A DNA stretch of 64,000 nt from Paenibacillus sabinae T27. GTDB lineage: Bacteria; Bacillota; Bacilli; Paenibacillales; Paenibacillaceae. The notes beneath the pieces are model-generated. The model was not told where the DNA came from and did not search any database. It saw nothing but the letters and a program-made list of their open reading frames with translations. The stretch spans positions 3,511,252 to 3,575,251 of the forward strand of contig NZ_CP004078.1 in assembly GCF_000612505.1 (NCBI RefSeq). Direction: 5' to 3'. The position numbers and the translations under genes are program-made. Below, piece by piece: positions 45,712 to 52,567 of this stretch (positions within the stretch are counted from its first letter, which is position 1; each line of letters starts with the position of its first letter).

Positions 45712-45762
45712 AAACCTCCCTTTAGAAGCTATTAAATCTAGTTTGCTTCTAAGGAGAGGTTT
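45712..45762. repeat. 18-bp inverted repeat upstream of the integrase relic
   Basis: Arms AAACCTCCCTTTAGAAGC (45712-45729) and GCTTCTAAGGAGAGGTTT (45745-45762) pair with one mismatch and one bulge around a 15-nt AT loop. On the minus strand it ends in GGTTTTG just before the relic's ribosome site. It could be a terminator, a leader hairpin or a site used by the lost element. Confidence 0.6.
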
Positions 45763-45849
45763 AATCTGCCTGCTGTAGTGAACTAGCGTTTCCCGTTAGT
45801 TGAAAAAGACGATATAATAACTTTTATTCGCAAAAGGAGGTTCGTTCTT

Positions 45850-46470
45850 ATGAATATTTTAATTTTAGGTGCAACTGGACGAGTTGGAAGTCAAATAGTT
45901 ACTTATGCCCTTCATGACAGACATCATGTTACTGTATTAGCTCGCACTCCAGAAAAGATTCAAATAAATAATAAAAATTTATCTATTCTTCAAGGTAATG
46001 TTTTAAATAAAGATGATATCGTACGTGCAATGCGTGGGATCGATGTAGTTATTAGTGCACTAAATACTGATGGGACAACCACTCTAACAGAAAGTATGCC
46101 ACTAATTATCGAAGCAATGGAAAACGAAGGTATACAACGAATTATAACTATAGGGACTGCAGGTATCCTGCAAAGTAGAACCACCCCAAATTTACTGCGT
46201 TATCAGTCAAGTGAATCAAAGCGCAAATCAGTCCGTGCAGCGAAAGAACATCATAAAGTTTACGATATGCTTAAACAATCAACACTAGAATGGACTATTG
46301 TCTGTCCTACGTATTTGCCTGATGGAGAAAGTATAGGTAAATATCGTGTAGACCGTAATTTTTTTCCTGAGGGTGGAGTTGAAATATCCGTGCCGGATAC
46401 AGCAGAATTTACATTTAGCCAGATAAAATCTAGTGATTATATAAAATCACGTGTAGGTATCGCCTACTAA
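45850..46470 (+). CDS. NAD(P)-binding oxidoreductase (NmrA/SDR-like)
   Basis: A 206-residue Rossmann protein. GATGRVGSQIV (residues 7-17) is the dinucleotide loop; then LARTPEKI, a conserved IDVVISAL and, near 95, RIITIGTAGILQS fit the atypical SDR/NmrA-like group. The active-site Tyr-Lys pair of classic SDRs is not evident. The gene is AT-rich and preceded by AAAGGAGG. No partner gene is adjacent; it probably reduces a small molecule or acts as a sensor. Confidence 0.85.
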   Translation: MNILILGATGRVGSQIVTYALHDRHHVTVLARTPEKIQINNKNLSILQGNVLNKDDIVRAMRGIDVVISALNTDGTTTLTESMPLIIEAMENEGIQRIITIGTAGILQSRTTPNLLRYQSSESKRKSVRAAKEHHKVYDMLKQSTLEWTIVCPTYLPDGESIGKYRVDRNFFPEGGVEISVPDTAEFTFSQIKSSDYIKSRVGIAY

Positions 46471-46774
46471 TAATATTCTTATACTATTTCTTATTTGACT
46501 AACCCGTTTGTTGAAAAAGAAAATGAGTTGCGGCAACAATCCCTGCTCTTCAACTAAAGCGCCCTTTCTGGAAAATTTAACATCTCTTTTTTAACTAAAC
46601 TGCCAGTTAGCTTAATGAAGCAACGACAGTCTATCCTGAAATAACTCTATTTCATCATCTGATGGTGCCACGTTAGCGGCATGAATGTCTAATACTTTAT
46701 TTTCCTAAGACAGTAAAGACTGCCCCGGGTCAAAACAGGTGCAGCCTTTCGTAACCAACCGTTGGTGTCCAAGC
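46471..46774. other. 300-bp AT-rich spacer with dispersed-repeat copies
   Basis: No gene is seen. It contains a TTAACTAAACTGCCAGTTAG copy (46591-46610) of the dispersed motif described in the findings, and further pieces around 46500-46570 (CAACTAAAGCGCCCTTTCTGG). A weak hairpin AAAGGCTGCACC / GGGGCAGTCTTT at 46713-46749 may terminate the ferredoxin-NADP reductase transcript. Confidence 0.5.
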
Positions 46775-47812
46775 TTATGATTCAAGTGTTCCCAGCGCCT
46801 TGTTCTTCTCCTTGAAGCGTTCGTTATGCGAGGAAACGTAGGCGGTCTTCGGAGCCTCTGGGTCCAGATACAGCTTGGCGCTGTTAACGGCCAATACCGC
46901 GTCCATAAAAGCGCCGGCAATCAGCCTTACCTTGCTGCCATAGTTCACGAAATCTCCGGCTGCGAACACGCCGGGCAGATTCGTCTCCAGCTTCTCGCTG
47001 ACATTGGCGCTCCACTCTCCCATATCGAGCCCCCACTCTCTTACAGGTCCGAAATCGGATCTCATGCCATGATTGATGATAACGGCATCCACCGCCAAAC
47101 GCTCCGTTTCCCCGGTCTCCGTATGGCAGATGGTAACTTCCTCTATTTGTTCACCGCCGCTGCTGTGCAGTTGGCTGACCGTGAAGGGGGTGCGCACACG
47201 AACGGAGGACGACTTCATCAGCGCAATATTTTTCTCATGGCCGCCAAACTCCTCCCGCCGATGCACTACGGTAACCTTCGCTGCGACAGGCTCCAGCGCG
47301 TTCGCCCAATCCACTGCAGAGTCGCCGCCGCCGGATATCAGCACTTTTTTGCCGCGAAATGGCTCCAATTCTTGGACGGTATAATGCAGATTCGATATTT
47401 CATACCGGTCCGCCCCTTTGATCTCCAGCTTCGCCATTTTAAGAATACCGTAGCCGATCGCCAGAATGACGGTTCGGGTCCAGTGTTGATTTCCCGCAGC
47501 AGTAGTCAGCGTATAGGTTCCATCTTTTTGCCGGTCCATAGAGACCACCTGCTCACCCAGAAAAATCGCCGGGTCAAAAGTAAGCGCCTGCCGCTTCAAC
47601 TGGTCGATTAACTGCCTGCACAGAATTGGCGTGACACCGCCCACGTCCCAGATGATTTTTTTCGGATAAATCAGCATTTTCCCGCCCAGCTCCGGATTGG
47701 CGTCGATCAGCTTGGTCTTCAAATCCCGCATGCCGCTGTAAAAAGCTGTATACATTCCGGTAGGGCCTCCGCCGATAATCGTCACATCAAATAATTCCGG
47801 TTGACCGCTCAT
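46775..47812 (-). CDS. Ferredoxin-NADP+ reductase, thioredoxin-reductase-like type
   Basis: A 345-residue flavoprotein. FAD motif [16 protein letters not shown] is near residue 11, the NADPH motif [16 protein letters not shown] near 155 and the FAD-closing [20 protein letters not shown] near 290. It lacks the CxxC of thioredoxin reductases and has the C-terminal extension of the YumC/type-2 FNR group, which reduces ferredoxins or flavodoxins. The start at 47812 is set by GGAGGAG 4-5 nt upstream. The gene has a SigA promoter with a Fur-like box on its transcription start, so iron limitation should raise it. Confidence 0.93.
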   Translation of the reverse strand: MSGQPELFDVTIIGGGPTGMYTAFYSGMRDLKTKLIDANPELGGKMLIYPKKIIWDVGGVTPILCRQLIDQLKRQALTFDPAIFLGEQVVSMDRQKDGTYTLTTAAGNQHWTRTVILAIGYGILKMAKLEIKGADRYEISNLHYTVQELEPFRGKKVLISGGGDSAVDWANALEPVAAKVTVVHRREEFGGHEKNIALMKSSSVRVRTPFTVSQLHSSGGEQIEEVTICHTETGETERLAVDAVIINHGMRSDFGPVREWGLDMGEWSANVSEKLETNLPGVFAAGDFVNYGSKVRLIAGAFMDAVLAVNSAKLYLDPEAPKTAYVSSHNERFKEKNKALGTLES

Positions 47813-47860
47813 TGTTCTCCTCCAGATCGGACGTCTAGGTCGATATCCTATTCGCATAAT

Positions 47861-47875
47861 TGATAATCATTCTCA
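47861..47875 (-). promoter_or_regulatory. Fur box upstream of the ferredoxin-NADP reductase gene
   Basis: TGATAATCATTCTCA matches the 7-1-7 Fur consensus TGATAATnATTATCA at 14 of 15 positions. It covers the predicted transcription start, the usual place for repression. Confidence 0.8.
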
Positions 47876-47880
47876 TTTGA

Positions 47881-47909
47881 ATTGTATCCGATCCGGCTCC
47901 CTTTGGCAA
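47881..47909 (-). promoter_or_regulatory. SigA-type promoter of the ferredoxin-NADP reductase gene
   Basis: On the minus strand TTGCCA (47904-47909) and TACAAT (47881-47886) are 17 nt apart, directly before the Fur box. Confidence 0.75.
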
Positions 47910-47911
47910 TA

Positions 47912-47940
47912 CAAAAGCCCGGGCGATCCCGCCCGGACTT
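47912..47940 (-). terminator. Terminator of the ferritin gene
   Basis: A GTCCGGGCGGGA / TCGCCCGGGC stem-loop is followed on the minus strand by TTTTG, 46 nt after the ferritin stop and just before the reductase promoter. Confidence 0.8.
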
Positions 47941-47986
47941 GATTTCCTGCTGTATGTATCTCTCTCAGAAGCTTAGAGCCGCCGGC

Positions 47987-48490
47987 TTACTCGGCCGGAG
48001 GCGTAAACGTGCGGGCTGCAAATTCCGCATCCAGCATAAAGAACGCGTTGCTGTCGTTCTCGATCCGCTTCAGCTTTTGGATAATGCTGCTGAACAACGC
48101 CTCTTCCTCAACCTGCTCGTCAATGAACCATTTCAGAAAATAAATTGTGGCATGCTCACGTGCATCGAGCGCCAAATCGGCCAGATGATAGAATTTGCTG
48201 GTGTTCTTCTGCTCATGAGCGTAACTCGCCTCAAAAGCTTCCAGAACTGAAGCATACTCATTTTTCGGCTCCGGCAGTGCCGCCAGCGTAGCCCGGTGAT
48301 CCCGGTCGTTCAGGAATTTGTAGATCTTCATGGCATGGAAACGTTCCTCTTCCGCCTGAATCAGAAAAAAGTTCGCGAATCCGTCCAGACTCTCGCCCGA
48401 ACAATACGCCGCCATCGCCAAATACACATGCGCCGAATAAAACTCGAAATTCATTTGGTCGTTTAACGCCTTTGCCAGTTCCTCTTGCAT
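47987..48490 (-). CDS. ftn: Ferritin
   Basis: A 167-residue bacterial-type ferritin forming an iron-storage shell. Ferroxidase residues fall in QMNFEFYSAHVYLAMAAY (Glu about 16), IQAEEERFHAMKIY (Glu-Glu and His about 50) and the later YEHEQKN-like and DEQVEEEALF helices. The start at 48490 is the family start (MQEELAKALNDQMNFE) with GGAG upstream; a longer frame to the right has no ribosome site. It lies next to the Fur-box reductase gene but ends in its own terminator, so the two are separately transcribed. Confidence 0.95.
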   Translation of the reverse strand: MQEELAKALNDQMNFEFYSAHVYLAMAAYCSGESLDGFANFFLIQAEEERFHAMKIYKFLNDRDHRATLAALPEPKNEYASVLEAFEASYAHEQKNTSKFYHLADLALDAREHATIYFLKWFIDEQVEEEALFSSIIQKLKRIENDSNAFFMLDAEFAARTFTPPAE

Positions 48491-48685
48491 GTAACCACAC
48501 TCCATCCTGTTTATATTTTCCCCTACATCATACCATGAAGTCTGTTTTGAATGCCTGACATCAGAATGAAAAACTTGTCGAATCGGAGGAAAAACCACAG
48601 ATCCGGAACTTGTTTGTTTCCTACGCCGGGTGGTCGGGCTGCTTATTCTCACGGCAATCGTAAGTACCACATGTCGAAAGTCGAA

Positions 48686-49213
48686 CTAATACATCGGACT
48701 GTGTTTTTTAGAGTAATTATCAATTTTTTCGAAAACTTCCTTGGAAGATTTCTTGTCTTGCATGGATGTACCATCCAGTATCTTAATTAAATCATCAATG
48801 TAGGACTTTAATTTTTTTGCAACATCGGTTAAATCCTTACCTTCCACTAAATAACTACTAAATAATCGTGAAGAAGTGGTCACAAAATCTGCAGTGTAAC
48901 TTGGAAGAGGGGTTAAACCTCTGTTATATATTTGTTTAGACTTTAAATCTAGTAGTTTTAATTCAGAATCCATCTTGTAAGTAAAACTTAACACGTCGTA
49001 CAGAGCAAGTTGTTTCTTCTTTTGATCCGTTTCACCTAAATAAATATTAAGGCCTGATTGTACAGCACGGACGTCTACCATAAACAACTCATATGAACCT
49101 TTGACTTCCCCTTTACCTGGAGTCGACTTGTAATCTTTATACAACATAGAAACATTAATAAATATAGACATAATTAATAAAATAAGGAGTGTTGCATTAA
49201 TATACTTTCTCAA
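48686..49213 (-). CDS. Hypothetical membrane-anchored protein
   Basis: A 175-residue protein with one N-terminal membrane span (LLILLIMSIFINVSML) and an extracytoplasmic helical, lysine-rich domain (LDLKSKQIYNRGL, DVAKKLKSYIDDLIKILDG). No family is recognised. The start is read as TTG at 49213, 6 nt after GAAGGGAAG; longer starts lack such a site. It follows the next gene upstream by 32 nt, so the two form a small AT-rich operon of cell-surface proteins. Confidence 0.65.
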   Translation of the reverse strand: MRKYINATLLILLIMSIFINVSMLYKDYKSTPGKGEVKGSYELFMVDVRAVQSGLNIYLGETDQKKKQLALYDVLSFTYKMDSELKLLDLKSKQIYNRGLTPLPSYTADFVTTSSRLFSSYLVEGKDLTDVAKKLKSYIDDLIKILDGTSMQDKKSSKEVFEKIDNYSKKHSPMY

Positions 49214-49245
49214 AATTACTTCCCTTCCTAATGTAAGAATCAACC

Positions 49246-49647
49246 TCACTTCTTTACCGTTTCTCTCTTTACTTTACTTAACAGATCAGCTAGCTTTTCA
49301 GAATTCTGATCTTTTAAATCCAGCATCTTTTCGCTATTGCTATCATTAATCAGGAAGCCATTTTTAGTTTTAAAATCCATATAAAGGATGAATTCGACAA
49401 CCTCAGAATCAGCGTAAGTAACAGTCATTCGATAAGTTGGTGGACCCACATCAACAGCCCCGTGTACTTTTTTTACAGTTCTTATAGCATCTTCGAATAT
49501 TTGAATACTTTCAGTGTCAGTGTAAGTGATTTCCTTTGTTTCGGAAACAAGGCTAACGCTAACGATCTCTTGCTTTGGTCTGAATAATACAAATATTAAA
49601 ATCAACAAAATTATCAGTGAAATTGAAAGGATGCTAATTCTTTTCAT
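49246..49647 (-). CDS. Hypothetical small membrane-anchored protein
   Basis: A 133-residue protein with an N-terminal membrane span (ISLIILLILIFVLF) and a small beta-rich domain (ITYTDTESIQIFEDAIRTVKKV, YRMTVTYADSEVVEFILYMD). The pattern resembles small Bacillus proteins in which a residue-pair (D-x-x-x-F-x-x-A) is followed by a Y-x-x-x-x-x-Y-x-D strand, but I cannot name the family. GGGAGG precedes the ATG. It is first in the two-gene AT-rich operon. Confidence 0.65.
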   Translation of the reverse strand: MKRISILSISLIILLILIFVLFRPKQEIVSVSLVSETKEITYTDTESIQIFEDAIRTVKKVHGAVDVGPPTYRMTVTYADSEVVEFILYMDFKTKNGFLINDSNSEKMLDLKDQNSEKLADLLSKVKRETVKK

Positions 49648-49684
49648 AAATTACCTCCCTTACTGAAGAAAGATGGAGACTGAT

Positions 49685-49729
49685 CAACGGCAGTATTGAA
49701 CTGGAAAATAAGTCCTAGACTACCGTTGG
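49685..49729. terminator. Terminator-like hairpin upstream of the small operon
   Basis: A CAACGG-CAGT / AGACT-ACCGTTG stem with a loop holding GGAAAATAAGTCC. It lies about 100 nt past the kinase stop at 49831 on the minus strand and shares its right half with the hairpin at 34446. Confidence 0.55.
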
Positions 49730-49830
49730 TTTATTGCTAATGTTTCCCGTTAGAATTCCGAAATCCGTCGGGTAGACCGAGGGGCAATAGTTCCAATGCT
49801 TGAATATGTAGTTATCTGATGGATTCCCTC

Positions 49831-50421
49831 CTATGAAACACTAATCTCTCTTTTCATTAATTTCTTAAATGCAGAGTAATCCTGATCGGATTTAATAAAG
49901 CCTAGTATTGTTTCGGCACATTCTGTTGGACTCAACTCTTCAGTATTTACTTTAAGGTCATATTCTTTAAAGGAATATATTTGGTCGTATTGGGAATTCG
50001 CTAGTCCAATCTGTCGATCTCCTCTGATTTGCTCTCTTCTTGTGAGTTCTTCTTTCGAGCATAATACGCCTACAAACAATGTTGGATGATCGAACAATAG
50101 ATCAAGGTAATCATTAAACCGCTTGTCATTGTCGATTACGGTATCGACGATTACATTTAAACCCATTTCTGAAAACAACTTAATTGTTGCATAATACACT
50201 GAGATTATGGGATCAAAAAGGATTTTTCCGACATCATCTACTTCTCTTGTAGGTTCAATATCCGGAAAATTATTATCAATAAAATCATTGTAATTACCAA
50301 AAAAAGCATCTATGGATAAATGATGAAAAGGAATCTCTTTCTGATTTTTCAGTTCCATTGAAATACTAGTCTTTCCGGAACTTGAAGTTCCGTTCAAGAA
50401 CACAATAAGTCCTTGCTTCAC
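49831..50421 (-). CDS. P-loop kinase, chloramphenicol-phosphotransferase-like
   Basis: A 196-residue protein. The P-loop LNGTSSSGKTSIS (about 8-20) with its double Ser and the following HHLSIDAFF, a DTVIDND strand and an LCSKEELTRREQIRGDRQIG lid with several Arg match the CPT-like phosphotransferase family. The family includes chloramphenicol 3-O-phosphotransferase and many kinases of unknown substrate. The start is read as GTG at 50421 behind GAGGGTG. The gene is AT-rich and carries no sign of recent mobility other than nearby dispersed repeats. Confidence 0.75.
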   Translation of the reverse strand: MKQGLIVFLNGTSSSGKTSISMELKNQKEIPFHHLSIDAFFGNYNDFIDNNFPDIEPTREVDDVGKILFDPIISVYYATIKLFSEMGLNVIVDTVIDNDKRFNDYLDLLFDHPTLFVGVLCSKEELTRREQIRGDRQIGLANSQYDQIYSFKEYDLKVNTEELSPTECAETILGFIKSDQDYSAFKKLMKREISVS

Positions 50422-50685
50422 ACGAATCACCCTCACATATAAGATTTGCGTATCATTCAGACAACATTATATTCATAAAGTTTATTAAATTATCCAACTG
50501 ATAAAACATTCGAGAAACTATTAAACTATCCTGCCCGTTAGAGCTTAATTGGACGTTGGGTTTCCCTCAGTATAGGAACTCGAAACAATCTGGAAAAGCG
50601 GTAATCACAAAAATCGCCGGATGGATCAACGGTTCCTTACCGAGCTCTCCATGTGGCTGAAAGAAGGATGGCGGCAGGAAAAACA
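50422..50685. other. Spacer with a dispersed-repeat copy and a possible coding remnant
   Basis: An ATTAAACTATCCTGCCCGTT copy of the dispersed motif begins at 50521. From about 50581 to 50696 the plus strand stays open and ends in TAA, reading LETIWKSGNHKNRRMDQRF then TELSMWLKEGWRQEKQNP. It may be the tail of a lost gene at the edge of the accessory region; no family is recognised. Confidence 0.4.
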
Positions 50686-50727
50686 AAACCCGTAAAAGGC
50701 AGCCATTGGGTTCCTTTTACGGGTTGT
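50686..50727 (-). terminator. Terminator of the spoIIA operon
   Basis: An AACCCGTAAAAGG / CCTTTTACGGGTT stem with a short loop is followed on the minus strand by TTGTTTTTCC, about 50 nt after the sigF stop. Confidence 0.9.
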
Positions 50728-50779
50728 TATTGCTATGCAGTCACGATAGGTCATGCGTCTCGACTAGGGAGCCAGGGCT

Positions 50780-51535
50780 TCACTGCGCAATCTGCTCCTT
50801 GATGTTCTGCAAAATCTTCTTCTCCAGCCGCGACACCTGGACCTGGGAAATGCCGAGACGACTCGCGACCTCGGACTGGGTCTGGTCGCGGTAATAGCGC
50901 AGGTAGACGATCAGCCGCTCACGCTCGGTCAGGGAGCCGATGGCTTCGCTTAGCGCGAGCTTGTCGAACCATTTCTCTTGGGACTCGTCCGCAATCTGAT
51001 CGATCAGGGTAATCGGATCGCCGTCATTCTCGAACACGGTCTCGTGAATCGACGTCGGCGGCTTGTTCGCCTCCTGGGCGAAGACAATTTCCTCGGGCGT
51101 GACGCCGAGCGCGTCCGCCACCTCGCCGATGGTCGGCAGACGGTCGAGCGTTTTGGACATTTCGTCCTTCATTTTGCGCACCTTGTTGGCCATTTCCTTG
51201 AGGGAGCGGCTGACCTTTAGGGTGCCGTCGTCTCGCAGGAAACGCTGGATCTCGCCGATAATCATCGGCACGGCATAGGTGGAGAACTTGACGTCATAGC
51301 TCAGATCGAACTTGTCCACGGACTTCAGCAGACCGATACAGCCGATCTGGAACAGATCATCAGGCTCATATCCCCGGTTCATAAACCGCTGCACCACCGA
51401 CCAGACAAGCCGGATATTGCAGCCTACCAGCGTGTCGCGGGCGGTTGTGTCGCCGGCCTGGCTGAGCGCGATCAGCCGTTTGACCTCCGCATCGTCCAAA
51501 TAGGTCGGCGGAGCTTTTTTTGACTCTGCATCCAT
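50780..51535 (-). CDS. sigF: RNA polymerase sigma-F factor, forespore-specific
   Basis: A 251-residue sigma factor controlling early forespore genes. Regions 2 (GYEPDDLFQIGCIGLLKSVDKFDLSYDVKFSTYAVPMIIGEIQRF), 3 and 4 (LTERERLIVYLRYYRDQTQSEVASRLGISQVQVSRLEKKIL) are complete, and the length equals that of Bacillus SigF. It is the third gene of spoIIAA-spoIIAB-sigF, 11 nt after spoIIAB. In Bacillus spoVAA comes next; here a terminator and the accessory region follow. The anti-sigma SpoIIAB and anti-anti-sigma SpoIIAA are adjacent. Confidence 0.98.
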   Translation of the reverse strand: MDAESKKAPPTYLDDAEVKRLIALSQAGDTTARDTLVGCNIRLVWSVVQRFMNRGYEPDDLFQIGCIGLLKSVDKFDLSYDVKFSTYAVPMIIGEIQRFLRDDGTLKVSRSLKEMANKVRKMKDEMSKTLDRLPTIGEVADALGVTPEEIVFAQEANKPPTSIHETVFENDGDPITLIDQIADESQEKWFDKLALSEAIGSLTERERLIVYLRYYRDQTQSEVASRLGISQVQVSRLEKKILQNIKEQIAQ

Positions 51536-51546
51536 GGCTCCATCCC

Positions 51547-52002
51547 CTAATTATACAAAGCTTTTTTTGAGACGATCGTCTTCTTCATCCGGATCGAGGT
51601 TCCGCGGCCCGGCTCGGAGGTCACATCTAATTCGTCCATGAAATTCTCCATAATGGTAAATCCCATGCCCGAACGCTCCAGCTCAGGCTTGGAGGTGTAG
51701 AGCGGCTGCTGGGCCAGCTCCAGATCTTCGATGCCCTTGCCTTTGTCCTCGATCAGGAGATGCACCGTCTCGCCTTCGATCTTGGCGGAGATGTAGACAA
51801 TGCCCGATGGATCGCTGTCATAGCCGTGGATAATGCAGTTGGTGACCGCTTCCGACACAACCGTCTTCAGATCATTCAGCTCATCGAGGGTCGGGTCAAG
51901 CCGGGAGACGAAGGCCGCTACGACGACGCGGGCGAACGATTCATTTTCCGACAGCGCCGCAAACTGGACGCTCATGAAATTTTTCGCTTGTTCCTGTGTC
52001 AT
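51547..52002 (-). CDS. spoIIAB: Anti-sigma F factor and kinase SpoIIAB
   Basis: A 151-residue GHKL-type serine kinase that holds SigF inactive and phosphorylates SpoIIAA. It shows the N-box [16 protein letters not shown] (Glu and Asn ATP ligands), [11 protein letters not shown] and the [12 protein letters not shown] glycine lid, nearly the same as in Bacillus. The ATG overlaps the spoIIAA stop in an ATGA, so the partners are co-translated. Confidence 0.98.
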   Translation of the reverse strand: MTQEQAKNFMSVQFAALSENESFARVVVAAFVSRLDPTLDELNDLKTVVSEAVTNCIIHGYDSDPSGIVYISAKIEGETVHLLIEDKGKGIEDLELAQQPLYTSKPELERSGMGFTIMENFMDELDVTSEPGRGTSIRMKKTIVSKKALYN

Positions 52003-52352
52003 AACGCAACCTCCAGATTCGAAAGTGCTGCGCTCTCATTCTCGTACAGCGGCATGATTTTCAGCAGACCCGACATTTCCAGGAGCCGCTTGACCGGCGA
52101 GTTGGCGGCGCAGATGACCATTTTCCCACCTTTTGCATGAATCAGCTTGTACCGTCCCAGAATAACGCCCAGCCCCGAGCTGTCCATAAACTGGAGATCC
52201 TTCAGGCTCAGGACGAGATGCTCCACCTGTCTCCGCAGAATCGCTTCATCCAAATCCATTCTTACATAATCGGCCGCATGATGATCGAGCTCTCCCGTCA
52301 GACGGACAATGAGCACACCCCGGTGATGCTCCATTTGCACACGTGAATTCAT
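51999..52352 (-). CDS. spoIIAA: Anti-anti-sigma factor SpoIIAA
   Basis: A 117-residue STAS-domain protein. The phosphorylated serine lies in [17 protein letters not shown], and [19 protein letters not shown] is the usual second element. When dephosphorylated by SpoIIE it binds SpoIIAB and frees SigF. The start at 52352 is the family start with GAGGAGAG about 10 nt upstream. It heads the spoIIA operon. A weak SigH-like promoter may lie about 70-95 nt upstream; read-through from dacF, as in Bacillus, is also possible. Confidence 0.97.
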   Translation of the reverse strand: MNSRVQMEHHRGVLIVRLTGELDHHAADYVRMDLDEAILRRQVEHLVLSLKDLQFMDSSGLGVILGRYKLIHAKGGKMVICAANSPVKRLLEMSGLLKIMPLYENESAALSNLEVAL

Positions 52353-52419
52353 ATTATCGCCACTCTCCTCTTCGTTGCTTTGAAACGGCTTGGCTGATGA
52401 CAACGTCTTCAAGGACAAC

Positions 52420-52447
52420 GTTTTCTACGTGGTGGAGAGCGAATCCT
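52420..52447 (-). promoter_or_regulatory. Candidate SigH-type promoter of spoIIA
   Basis: On the minus strand AGGATTC (52441-52447), a 13-nt spacer and TAGAAAAC (52420-52427) resemble the SigH pattern AGGAwwT...GAAT. The -10 half is poor, so this is only a candidate, supported by the known SigH control of spoIIA in Bacillus. Confidence 0.35.
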
Positions 52448-52509
52448 GCCTCACGACAAAACTAGAAGAAAACTCTCATCGTTCTACAAAAGGATCGGGG
52501 CCACCCGGC

Positions 52510-52552
52510 AAAAACCGCCTAAGCCTCCGGTCCGGACCAAAAGCTTAAGGCT
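52510..52552 (-). terminator. Probable terminator of dacF
   Basis: A GCCTTAAGC / GCTTAGGC stem with inner TCCGGA pairing is followed on the minus strand by GGTTTTTG, 16 nt after the dacF stop. Confidence 0.55.
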
Positions 52553-52567
52553 CTGCGGCGCCTTTCG

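Noticed and set aside
46775..47812. Thioredoxin reductase
   Set aside because: The CxxC redox centre is missing and the C-terminal extension fits the YumC-type ferredoxin-NADP reductase.
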